The position numbers and the translations under genes are program-made. From the NCBI RefSeq assembly GCF_002752675.1, contig NZ_CP024608.1:1798001-1862000 (forward strand): DNA of 64,000 nt, given 5' to 3'. A model generated the notes under the pieces. It saw only the letters and a list, made by a program, of their open reading frames with translations. It did not search any database and was not told the origin of the DNA. The stretch comes from Massilia violaceinigra. GTDB lineage: Bacteria > Pseudomonadota > Gammaproteobacteria > Burkholderiales > Burkholderiaceae_D. Numbering within the stretch: position 1 is the first letter of the stretch; each line of letters begins with the position of its first letter. This document shows, in pieces, positions 19,229 to 27,495 of the stretch.

Positions 19229-20455
19229 TTACACCACCGCGCCCAGTTTGAAGATCGGCAGGTACATGGCGACGACCAAGCCGCCGATGATCACGCCCAA
19301 AATCACCATGATCAACGGTTCCATCAGCGACGCCAGGGTGGCGACGGCCTCGTCGACCTCATCTTCGAAGAAGCCGGCCACCTTGCCCAGCATCGAATCG
19401 AGCGCGCCCGATTCTTCACCGATGGCGACCATCTGGGTCACGATCGGCGGAAACACATTGGCGTTCTGCATGGCGGCGGTCAGGCTGGTACCGGTGCTCA
19501 CCTCGTTCTGGATGCGCTTGGTCGCTTCCAGGTACAGGGCATTGCCGGCCGCGCCGCCGACCGAGTCGAGCGCTTCGACCAGCGGCACGCCGGCCGCGAA
19601 CATGGTGGCCAGGGTCCGGGTCCAGCGGGCAATGGCCGCCTTGCGGATCACGCTGCCGAAAATCGGCGCCTTGAGCAGGGCCAGGTCCATGAAGCGCTGC
19701 ATCTTGGCCGAACGCTGCCAGGTCTGGAAGAAGAAGTACAGGCCGGCAAACAGACCGCCGAAAATCGCCCACCAGTACGAGACGAAGAAGTCGGAAATAT
19801 CCATCACGATCACGGTCGGCGTCGGCAGGTTGGCGCCGAAGCTGGTAAACACCGATTTGAACGCCGGTACCACCCAGATCATGATCACGGCGGTGACGAT
19901 GAAGGCGATGCCCAGGATCGACACCGGATACATCAGCGCCGACTTGATCTTGGCCTTGATGGCCAGGGTTTTTTCCTTGTAGATCGCCAGACGCGTGAGC
20001 AAGTCTTCCAGAATACCGGCCTGTTCGCCGGCGCCGACCAGATTACAGAACAGCGGGTCGAAGTAGAGCGGGTACTTGCGGAAAGCATTGTTCAGGCTGG
20101 TACCGGTCTCGATGTCCGAACGCAGGTCGAGAATCAGCTTGGCCATCGATGGATTCGCGTGGCCCTTGCTGACGATGTCGAACGATTGCAGCAGCGGCAC
20201 GCCGGCCTTCATCATCGTGGCCAGCTGGCGCGTGAACAGGGAAATATCCTTGTCCGTGATCTTCTTGCCGCTGCGATAAGTCTTTTTCTTTACCTTGGTC
20301 ACCATGACACCCTGGCGCCGCAAGGTCACATTGACCACGGCTTCGCCGCCGGCGCGCAGTTCGCCGCGCACGGTCTTGCCGGTCTTGTCCTTGCCTTCCC
20401 AGGCGTAGACCGACTCCTTGACGGCGGCGGCGGTTTTAGATTGAGCGAGTGCCAT
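19229..20455 (-). CDS. pilC: Type IV pilus inner-membrane platform protein PilC
   Basis: PilC is the polytopic platform on which PilB extends the pilus. The 408-residue protein has the duplicated GspF/PilC domain: an N-terminal KDISLFTRQLATMMKAGVPLLQSF motif and its repeat ARWTRTLATMFAAGVPLVEALDSV, each followed by membrane spans (FIVTAVIMIWVVPAF; PLIMVILGVIIGGLVVAMYLPIF at the C terminus). It begins 11 bases after the pilB stop and is followed by a strong terminator. Confidence 0.96.
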   Translation of the reverse strand: MALAQSKTAAAVKESVYAWEGKDKTGKTVRGELRAGGEAVVNVTLRRQGVMVTKVKKKTYRSGKKITDKDISLFTRQLATMMKAGVPLLQSFDIVSKGHANPSMAKLILDLRSDIETGTSLNNAFRKYPLYFDPLFCNLVGAGEQAGILEDLLTRLAIYKEKTLAIKAKIKSALMYPVSILGIAFIVTAVIMIWVVPAFKSVFTSFGANLPTPTVIVMDISDFFVSYWWAIFGGLFAGLYFFFQTWQRSAKMQRFMDLALLKAPIFGSVIRKAAIARWTRTLATMFAAGVPLVEALDSVGGAAGNALYLEATKRIQNEVSTGTSLTAAMQNANVFPPIVTQMVAIGEESGALDSMLGKVAGFFEDEVDEAVATLASLMEPLIMVILGVIIGGLVVAMYLPIFKLGAVV

Positions 20456-20466
20456 ACTGTATTTTC

Positions 20467-22194
20467 CTATTCGTTGGTGCAGCCAAGAACTTCTTCAAGG
20501 CTGGTCAAGCCTTGCTTTACTTTCATCAGGCCGGAACGGCGCAGGGATTTGACGCCCTCCAGCTCCGATTGCGCGGCAATTTCCATCGAATTGCCGTGCG
20601 CCAGAATGATTTTTTCGATCGCCGAGGTGATCGGCATGATCTGGTAGATGCCGACCCGGCCCTTGTAACCGCCGCCCAGGCAACGGTCGCAGCCGACCGG
20701 ACCGTAAGGCTTCCAGCCGCCTTCCAGTTCCTCTTCCCGAAAGCCGGCCGCGAGCATGATTTCGCGGCTGGTTTCCACCGGCTTCTTGCAGGTGCACAAG
20801 CGCCGCGCCAGGCGCTGCGCCGTGATCATGATCACCGACGAGGCGATGTTAAACGGCGCCACGCCCATGTTCATCAAACGCGTCAGGGTCGACGGCGCAT
20901 CGTTGGTGTGCAGGGTCGAGAACACCATGTGGCCGGTCTGGGCCGCCTTGATGGCGATGTCGGCCGTTTCCAGGTCGCGGATCTCGCCGACCATGATGAT
21001 GTCCGGATCCTGGCGCAGGAAGGACTTGAGCGCGACCGGAAAGGTCAGGCCGGAGCGTTCGTTGATGTTGACCTGGTTCACGCCCGGCAAGTTAATCTCG
21101 GCCGGGTCTTCCGCCGTCGAAATGTTAATGCCCGGCTTGTTGATCACGTTCAGGCAGGTGTACAGCGACACCGTCTTGCCGGAACCGGTCGGGCCGGTCA
21201 CCAGCACCATGCCGTACGGGCGCTGGATCGCTTCGAGCAGCAATTCCTTCTGGTCCGGATCGTAGCCGAGCGCGTCGATGCCCATCTGGGCCTGGGTGGC
21301 GTCCAGAATCCGCATGACGGTCTTTTCGCCGAACAGGGTGGGGCAGGTGCTGACCCGGAAGTCGATCGCCTTGGTGGGCGAGAGGATCAGGCGCATGCGG
21401 CCATCCTGCGGCACGCGCTTTTCGGAAATGTCGAGCTTGGAGAGTACCTTGATGCGCGAGACCAGCTTGTCGCGGATGGTGATCGGCGGCTGGGCGTGTT
21501 CTTTCAGCATGCCATCCACGCGCAGGCGGATGCGGTAAAACTTTTCGAATGGCTCAAAGTGGATATCGGACGCGCCGAGGTTGATCGCGTCCATCAGGAT
21601 CTTGTTGAGGAACTTGACGATCGGCGCATCTTCGATATCGGCGGCCGCGGCCTGGTCGACCACGGCGGGCGCATCGTCCTCGCCGAACTGGATGTCTTCC
21701 TGGTCGCCGACCATGTCGTTCAGATTCTGTTCGGCGTTGCGGCCCAGGCTGGCCAGCAGGATCAGCAGGGCGTCGTGCAGCACGATCACCGGCTCGACCG
21801 ACGCTTCGCTCTGGAACTTGATCTGGTCGAGCGCCTGGATATTGGTGGGGTCGGAAATGGCGACCGACATCTTGTTGCCGCGCTTGGCCAGGGCGATCAC
21901 GCGCTGGGTCTGCATCAACTTGCCGTCGATGGCGTTCGGCGGCAGGGCGTCGATATTAAAGCTCTGCAAATCCATCAGCGGGTAGCCGAAGGTTTCCGCG
22001 CAAAAGGCGGCCAGGGTGCGCGCGTCGAAGGTACCCGTGAGCAGCAGGGTATCGATGAACGGACTCTTGTCGACCAGCGACTTCTTGTGCAGCGTATCGG
22101 CTTGCTGCGCACTGAGGCGGCCAGCCTGCATCAGGGCGCGGGCCAGGCCCGGCATGGGCGTTCCGGGGGTCGTGTTGGGGAGGACTGCAGCCAT
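20467..22194 (-). CDS. pilB: Type IV pilus extension ATPase PilB
   Basis: PilB powers pilus assembly. The 575-residue protein has the N-terminal MshEN/GSPII_E domain, the Walker A motif GPTGSGKT, the Asp box ISTAEDPAEINL, the Walker B region PDIIMVGEIRDLETA, the His box STLHTNDAPSTLTRL, and a zinc-binding set (CTCKKP and GCDRC). The start is the ATG at 22194 (MAAVLPNTTPG), chosen because longer forms add low-complexity sequence. No pilin gene lies nearby in the window. Confidence 0.96.
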   Translation of the reverse strand: MAAVLPNTTPGTPMPGLARALMQAGRLSAQQADTLHKKSLVDKSPFIDTLLLTGTFDARTLAAFCAETFGYPLMDLQSFNIDALPPNAIDGKLMQTQRVIALAKRGNKMSVAISDPTNIQALDQIKFQSEASVEPVIVLHDALLILLASLGRNAEQNLNDMVGDQEDIQFGEDDAPAVVDQAAAADIEDAPIVKFLNKILMDAINLGASDIHFEPFEKFYRIRLRVDGMLKEHAQPPITIRDKLVSRIKVLSKLDISEKRVPQDGRMRLILSPTKAIDFRVSTCPTLFGEKTVMRILDATQAQMGIDALGYDPDQKELLLEAIQRPYGMVLVTGPTGSGKTVSLYTCLNVINKPGINISTAEDPAEINLPGVNQVNINERSGLTFPVALKSFLRQDPDIIMVGEIRDLETADIAIKAAQTGHMVFSTLHTNDAPSTLTRLMNMGVAPFNIASSVIMITAQRLARRLCTCKKPVETSREIMLAAGFREEELEGGWKPYGPVGCDRCLGGGYKGRVGIYQIMPITSAIEKIILAHGNSMEIAAQSELEGVKSLRRSGLMKVKQGLTSLEEVLGCTNE

Positions 22195-22405
22195 ATGCGC
22201 GCTTGCTTTAAATAGTACGGAGAACGACAAAGCGCCGTCCAGTGGTGACTGTTGCGGCGAACTGCCTTGGATCATGCCTCCGAGCATCACATTTGTAAAG
22301 TGTTTGCTGCATGGGGGAGGCAACCATACCACGTAGCCAAAATGGAACGTTCAGTTGCAATCTGGAACTTGTATGGCTGAACTGAAATTGTTAGTGACAG
22401 TCTGA

Positions 22406-23686
22406 TTAGTACGCCGGCGGACGAGTCAGCTTGACGACCTTGATTGCCTGGTCTTTGACCTGGATGACTTCGATCACAACATTGCCGATTTTCAGGCTGA
22501 TCGGGGCGTCCGGAATCTCCTGCAATTGTTCCAGCATCAAGCCGTTGACGGTCTTGGGGCCGTCCAGCGGAAAGGCCAGGCCGAGCCGTTTATTGATCTC
22601 GCGCAGGGGCGCCGTGCCTTCGAGCAGGCATTCGCCGCGCGCATCCCAGCAAACGCTGTCGCCGCGCGCCGCGCCGGGCACCGAGGTGGTGAAATCGCCA
22701 ATCATTTCCTCGATGATATCGTCGAGGGTGACCAGTCCTTGCACTTCACCATACTCGTCGACAATGATCCCCAGGCGTTCCTTATTTTCCTGAAAATATT
22801 GTAACTGAGTAAAGACGCTCGTGTCCTGGGGAATGAAATAGGGTGTTGTTAAAAGTTCACGAAAATGGGCGATGCTCAGTTCGTCTTCCTCGTTGAGCAG
22901 GGCCACTGCGTGACGCACGTGCAGGATGCCGATGATGCGGTTGATCTCGCCTTCATACACGGGCAGCTTGTTGTGGTAGCAGGTCGTCAGCTGGGCCTTG
23001 AGCTCGGCCACCGGCACGGCCAGGTTGAGGGCCTCGATCTGCGAACGCGGAGTCATGATGTCTTCGATCGAGACGGTTTCCAGGTCGAACAGGTTGAGCA
23101 GGATGCTTTTGTGCTTCTGCGGAATGAAATTGCCGCTTTCGAGCACGATGGCGCGCAATTCTTCCGGCGAGACGCGGTGCTGCGCCGCGCCGTCGGCCGG
23201 CTTGACGCGCAGGATCTTCAAAAACAGGCGCACGAACAGGTTGACGAACCAGATCAGCGGCTTGGACACGGCCATCATCGGCCTGAGCAGGGTGCTGGCG
23301 ACCAGCGAAATGGTTTCCGGATAGGTGGCGCCGATGAACTTGGGTGCGATTTCGGCGAACACGATCAGCACGAACACCAGGAGCGCGATGGCGATCGCGA
23401 TGACGCTCTCTTCATAGCCGAACAGCAAAATCGCGATCGCGGTGGCCAGCACCGTCGCCATGGCGTTGACCAGGGTATTGGCGATCAGGATCAGCGAGAG
23501 CAGCTTGTCGGTGCGGTCGAGCAGCCACAGCGTGGTGATGGCGCCGCGGTGGCCGCGCTTGGCCAGGCTGCGCAGGCGGAATTTGTTGGCGGCCATGAGC
23601 GCCGTTTCCGCCATGGCGAAAAAGGCTGAACACAGAATCAGGAAGACAAGCGCGGCGACGAGCACCCAGGGCGACACGGTATCCAA
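22406..23686 (-). CDS. CorC/HlyC-family membrane protein with CBS domains
   Basis: A 426-residue protein of the CNNM/CorC group, which is linked to magnesium or cobalt transport. The DUF21 membrane domain covers about residues 1-190 (FFAMAETALMAANKFRLRSL, VFAEIAPKF), followed by two CBS domains with MTPRSQIEAL and GIIVDEYGEVQGLVTLDDI. The C-terminal CorC_HlyC domain ends the protein. The start is probably the TTG at 23686 (MDTVSPWVLV); the ribosome binding site is poor. Transport substrate is not determined by sequence. Confidence 0.88.
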   Translation of the reverse strand: MDTVSPWVLVAALVFLILCSAFFAMAETALMAANKFRLRSLAKRGHRGAITTLWLLDRTDKLLSLILIANTLVNAMATVLATAIAILLFGYEESVIAIAIALLVFVLIVFAEIAPKFIGATYPETISLVASTLLRPMMAVSKPLIWFVNLFVRLFLKILRVKPADGAAQHRVSPEELRAIVLESGNFIPQKHKSILLNLFDLETVSIEDIMTPRSQIEALNLAVPVAELKAQLTTCYHNKLPVYEGEINRIIGILHVRHAVALLNEEDELSIAHFRELLTTPYFIPQDTSVFTQLQYFQENKERLGIIVDEYGEVQGLVTLDDIIEEMIGDFTTSVPGAARGDSVCWDARGECLLEGTAPLREINKRLGLAFPLDGPKTVNGLMLEQLQEIPDAPISLKIGNVVIEVIQVKDQAIKVVKLTRPPAY

Positions 23687-23887
23687 GGGTCAGCGTGCCG
23701 CGGTAATGGAAAAACAGGGGAGCATGAAAAGCGGGCCAAGCCCAGAATGGTGCGCTCGCCGGAACGGCAACCGCAGAGCTGCTGATTTTAAGTCAAGCCC
23801 CGTCTCCATGCAAGTTTGACCATGATGTGTGTGTCACGTAGTGCGCCACGTAGTGCGGCAACTTTTTACCGCCGCGCTATCGGCGCG

Positions 23888-24448
23888 TCAGCCGTTCCAC
23901 CAGTGCGAGGTGGTGCCGGCGCCGGGCAGGCGCGCCTGCGTCGCCTTGTGGATGATGCCGGCCTTCACGGCCTGCTCGGCGTCGTAGATGCGCGCGTTGC
24001 CGAACAGATTGGTGCGGATATCGTCCTGGGCGCCGGCTTCCCTGGTCGCTTCCTCGAAAATGCAGGCATAGCGCTCGGCGTCGAAGTCGAGGCAGTCGCG
24101 CCATTCGCTCACGCGCGAATGGTCGGCCGCGACCAGGCTGCCGAAGCCCCAGTGCAGGGGGTGGACCAGGAAGCGCGTGCCGGGACAGGCGTAGCGCTTG
24201 CCGCCGGCGAGGAAAATCACCACGCCCACCGATTCGACGCTGCCGATATTGTGGGTGGTCAGCGGCAGGGGCAGCGACTTGAGGAAGAAATACAACGCGA
24301 AGCCGGCCGTCATGTTGCCGCCTTCGGTCGACATGTGCAGCTCGATCTCGCTGGCGCCGCTCTGCAGTGCCTGCAGGCAGAGGTTGCGGATGGTGCATAC
24401 CGCGCTGTGATTGATGGGGCCGATAAAGTGAACGATGTGCAGCGACAT
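23888..24448 (-). CDS. ClpP-like peptidase, stand-alone
   Basis: A 186-residue protein with the ClpP fold pattern. STEGGNMTAGFALYFFL corresponds to the ClpP SPGG...A segment; the nucleophile Ser is at residue 73 in SVESVGVVIF and the catalytic His at residue 96 in RFLVHPLHWG. The third residue (Asp in ClpP) falls in NLFGNARIYDAEQAV, and my alignment shows no Asp there, so activity is uncertain. It is not beside clpX. AGGAGA precedes the ATG. It is probably an adaptor-free peptidase or a non-housekeeping ClpP relative. Confidence 0.72.
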   Translation of the reverse strand: MSLHIVHFIGPINHSAVCTIRNLCLQALQSGASEIELHMSTEGGNMTAGFALYFFLKSLPLPLTTHNIGSVESVGVVIFLAGGKRYACPGTRFLVHPLHWGFGSLVAADHSRVSEWRDCLDFDAERYACIFEEATREAGAQDDIRTNLFGNARIYDAEQAVKAGIIHKATQARLPGAGTTSHWWNG

Positions 24449-24515
24449 TATCTCTCCTGAAGCTTTCTGCCCAAGAATAGCAAGTTTTCGCCCGCTGCAC
24501 GGTTTCCTTGGTATT

Positions 24516-24869
24516 TCAGCTACCGCGATAGGTGGAATACGACCACGGCGTCACCACCAGCGGCACGTGATAATTCTGGGCCGGATCGGCAATCCCGAAG
24601 GCCAGCGTGACCTGGTCGATGAAGCGCGGCTCCGGCAGGTTCACGCCCTGGGCGGCGAAATAGTCGCCGGCGGCGAACACCAGCTCGTAGCGTCCGGCCC
24701 GCATGGCGTCGCCTTCGAGCAGGGGCGTATCGACGCGGCCGTCGCGGTTGGTGGTGACGGTCTTGAGCAGGGTGCGCGCGCCGGGAGCGACGGCGTACAG
24801 TTCAACTACCACCCCGTCCCCGGGTTTGCCTTGCGTTGTGTCAAGCACGTGCGTACTAAGTTTTCCCAT
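24516..24869 (-). CDS. uraH: 5-hydroxyisourate hydrolase (transthyretin-like)
   Basis: HIU hydrolase acts right after urate oxidation, converting 5-hydroxyisourate to OHCU. The 117-residue length fits. The family signature residues are present: LSTHVLDTTQGKPG at the N terminus, and the C-terminal YHVPLVVTPWSYSTYRGS. There is no signal peptide, so it acts in the cytoplasm. It is divergent from puuE, across a short region holding a dyad. Confidence 0.97.
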   Translation of the reverse strand: MGKLSTHVLDTTQGKPGDGVVVELYAVAPGARTLLKTVTTNRDGRVDTPLLEGDAMRAGRYELVFAAGDYFAAQGVNLPEPRFIDQVTLAFGIADPAQNYHVPLVVTPWSYSTYRGS

Positions 24870-24910
24870 GGTTCTTCCTATATGACAATAATGACGCTTG
24901 TTATCTGGCA

Positions 24911-24946
24911 GATCATATACTGAGGTGTGAACACCAATATATGATG
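24911..24946. promoter_or_regulatory. Divergent dyad between uraH and puuE
   Basis: GATCATATA (24911-24919) faces TATATGATG (24938-24946). Between them lies a second palindrome, GGTGT-GA-ACACC (24924-24935). The nine bases TATATGATC (the complement of the left arm) are also inside the 23-bp sites at 34078 and 54977. A shared or divergent operator for both genes is plausible. Confidence 0.5.
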
Positions 24947-24990
24947 CGAACTATACCCTCCATGCATTACCTTCCATCCCGAGCTTGCCC

Positions 24991-25923
24991 ATGACGACTT
25001 ATGACAACTACCCACGCGACCTGATCGGCTACGGGCGCACGCCGCCCCATCCGCAGTGGCCGGGCCAGGCGCGGGTGGCGCTGCAGTTCGTGCTCAACTA
25101 TGAAGAGGGCGGCGAAAACAATGTGCTGCACGGCGACGCCGCCTCCGAAACTTTCTTGTCGGAAATTATCGGCGCGGCCGCATTTCCCATGCGCCACATG
25201 AGCATGGAGTCGCTGTACGAATACGGCTCGCGCGCGGGCCTGTGGCGCCTGCTGCGCATGTTTGAAGAGCGCAAGCTGCCCCTGACCGTATTCGGCGTGG
25301 CGATGGCGCTCAAGCGCAATCCGGAGGCGGTAGCCGCGTTTCAGGAGCTGGGCCACGAAATCGCCTGCCATGGCCTGAAGTGGATTTCCTACCAAAACGT
25401 GGATGAAGCCACCGAGCGGGCCCACATGCTTGAGGCCGTGCAAATCATGCGCGAACTGACCGGTTCGGCCCCGCAGGGCTGGTACACAGGGCGCGACTCG
25501 CCCAACACGCGCCGCCTCGTGGTCGAGCACGGCGGCTTTGCGTACGATGCCGATCATTACGGCGACGACCTGCCGTTCTGGCAAAACGTCGAGCACGCGG
25601 GCGGCGTGGCCCCCCATCTGGTGGTCCCCTACACGCTCGACACCAACGACATGCGCTTCGCCGCCATGCAGGGCTTCAACTCCGGCACCCAGTTCTTCGA
25701 TTATCTGAAAGATGCTTTCGACGTGCTGTACGCGGAAGGCGATCCGGATGGCCTGAACCAGCCGAAAATGCTCTCCATCGGCCTGCACTGCCGCATCGTG
25801 GGCCGTCCGGCACGCGCGGCGGCGCTGGCGCGCTTTCTCGATTACGTGCAAAGTCACGACAAGGTATGGATCACCCGGCGCATCGATATCGCCGGGCACT
25901 GGAAGGCCGTGCACCCAGCATAG
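24991..25923 (+). CDS. puuE: Allantoinase of the polysaccharide deacetylase family
   Basis: PuuE is the metal-independent allantoinase found in purine-degrading bacteria; it opens allantoin to allantoate. The 310-residue protein begins [25 protein letters not shown] and has [14 protein letters not shown] and [26 protein letters not shown], all typical of the family. The ATG at 24991 was chosen over the TTG two codons upstream. It is followed by xdhA on the same strand after about 90 bases. Confidence 0.95.
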   Translation: MTTYDNYPRDLIGYGRTPPHPQWPGQARVALQFVLNYEEGGENNVLHGDAASETFLSEIIGAAAFPMRHMSMESLYEYGSRAGLWRLLRMFEERKLPLTVFGVAMALKRNPEAVAAFQELGHEIACHGLKWISYQNVDEATERAHMLEAVQIMRELTGSAPQGWYTGRDSPNTRRLVVEHGGFAYDADHYGDDLPFWQNVEHAGGVAPHLVVPYTLDTNDMRFAAMQGFNSGTQFFDYLKDAFDVLYAEGDPDGLNQPKMLSIGLHCRIVGRPARAAALARFLDYVQSHDKVWITRRIDIAGHWKAVHPA

Positions 25924-25934
25924 TGCTTTTTGCT

Positions 25935-25963
25935 GATAAGCGACATCTGCAAATAGATATAAT
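25935..25963 (+). promoter_or_regulatory. Candidate promoter of xdhABC-guaD
   Basis: A perfect -10 hexamer, TATAAT, lies at 25958-25963, 52 bases before the xdhA start. The matching -35 (GATAAG at 25935-25940, 17-base spacer) is poor, so an activator may be needed. Confidence 0.4.
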
Positions 25964-26015
25964 TGCGGATGCCCTGGGTGTTAGCCTTGCAGACTGGGAT
26001 AAAGCCGAGGCAACA

Positions 26016-27485
26016 ATGTCAGAACCGATTCGTTTTTACTATCAGGGCGCCGTGCGCGAAGTGACGCAGGCCGCGCCGACGCAGACCGTTCTCCAGCATT
26101 TGCGCGAGGACCTGCACTGCACCGGCACCAAGGAAGGCTGCGCCGAAGGCGACTGCGGCGCCTGTACGGTCGTCATCGGATGCCTGGGCGCGGACGGCCA
26201 GGTTGAAATGAAGGCCGTCAATTCCTGTATCCAGCTCACTCCCACGCTCGACGGCAAGGCCCTGTTCTCGGTCGAAGACCTGCAGCAGCCCAACGGCTTG
26301 CTGCACCCGGTGCAGCAAGCCATGGTCGAATGCCACGGCTCCCAGTGCGGCTTCTGCACGCCCGGTTTCGTCATGTCCCTGTGGGGCATGTACCTCAAGC
26401 AGGAAGGGCGTGAGCCATCCCGCTGCCAGATCGACGACGCCCTCTCGGGCAATCTGTGCCGCTGCACCGGCTACCGGCCCATCATCGACGCCGCCAAACG
26501 CATGGGCGAACTGCCCGCCGTGCATTTCGACCGCGCCGCGCTGGCGGCGCAACTGGCGCCCCTGCAGCGCGGCGCCATGGCCACCTACAGCGCCGCCGGT
26601 GCGCACTTTCACGCCCCGCGCACGCTCGATGAACTGGTGCGCATCCGCGCCGGCAAGCCCGACGCCGTGCTGCTGGCCGGTTCCACCGACATCGGCCTGT
26701 GGGTCACCAAGCAGATGCGCGAGCTGGGCGACATCATCTATCTCGGCCACGTCGACGCGCTCAAGCAGGTATCGCAGCAGGACGGCATGATCGACATCGG
26801 CGCCGGCGTGACGCTGGAAGAGGCCTACAAGGCGCTCGCCGCCCACTATCCGGCCGAACTGTCGGCCATGTGGCAGCGCTTTGCCTCGCTCCCGATCCGC
26901 AACGCCGGCACCCTGGGCGGCAACGTCGCCAACGGCTCGCCCATCGGCGACTCGATGCCATGGCTGATCGCCCTCGGCGCGCGCGTCGTGCTGCGCGGCG
27001 CCGCCGGCGAACGCGAGATGGCGCTGGAAGACCTGTACCTCGGCTACCAGAAAAAGGACATGCAGGCGGGCGAATTCGTCCAGTCCGTGCGCGTGCCGCT
27101 GCCGCGCGCCGGCGTTCAGTTCCGCACCTACAAACTGGCCAAGCGCTTCGACCAGGACATCTCCGCCGTGTGCGCCGCCTTTGCGCTGCGCGTCGACGGC
27201 GATGTGGTGGTCGAGGCCCGCATCGCCTTCGGCGGCATGGCCGCCACCCCCAAGCGCGCCGCGCAAACCGAAGCCTTGCTGGTGGGCCAGCCGTGGAACG
27301 AAGCCACGGTGGACGCCGCCATGGCCATGCTGGCGCAGGATTACGCGCCCCTGTCGGACATGCGCGCGTCGAGCGAGTACCGCATGAAGGCGGCGCAGAA
27401 CCTGCTGCGCCGCTTCTGGTTCGAGACCCGTCAACACAACCCGCTGGCGGCCGATGCCGTCAACGCCTTTGCCGTGCGTGCGTAA
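26016..27485 (+). CDS. xdhA: Xanthine dehydrogenase small subunit (FeS and FAD)
   Basis: XdhA carries electrons from the molybdenum site to NAD+. The 489-residue protein has an N-terminal 2Fe-2S ferredoxin domain ([14 protein letters not shown]), a second 2Fe-2S domain ([18 protein letters not shown] with [10 protein letters not shown]), then an FAD-binding domain ([38 protein letters not shown]) and its C-terminal FAD domain. The start is the ATG at 26016 ([11 protein letters not shown]). It precedes xdhB by ten bases. Confidence 0.97.
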   Translation: MSEPIRFYYQGAVREVTQAAPTQTVLQHLREDLHCTGTKEGCAEGDCGACTVVIGCLGADGQVEMKAVNSCIQLTPTLDGKALFSVEDLQQPNGLLHPVQQAMVECHGSQCGFCTPGFVMSLWGMYLKQEGREPSRCQIDDALSGNLCRCTGYRPIIDAAKRMGELPAVHFDRAALAAQLAPLQRGAMATYSAAGAHFHAPRTLDELVRIRAGKPDAVLLAGSTDIGLWVTKQMRELGDIIYLGHVDALKQVSQQDGMIDIGAGVTLEEAYKALAAHYPAELSAMWQRFASLPIRNAGTLGGNVANGSPIGDSMPWLIALGARVVLRGAAGEREMALEDLYLGYQKKDMQAGEFVQSVRVPLPRAGVQFRTYKLAKRFDQDISAVCAAFALRVDGDVVVEARIAFGGMAATPKRAAQTEALLVGQPWNEATVDAAMAMLAQDYAPLSDMRASSEYRMKAAQNLLRRFWFETRQHNPLAADAVNAFAVRA

Positions 27486-27495
27486 GGAGAACACC

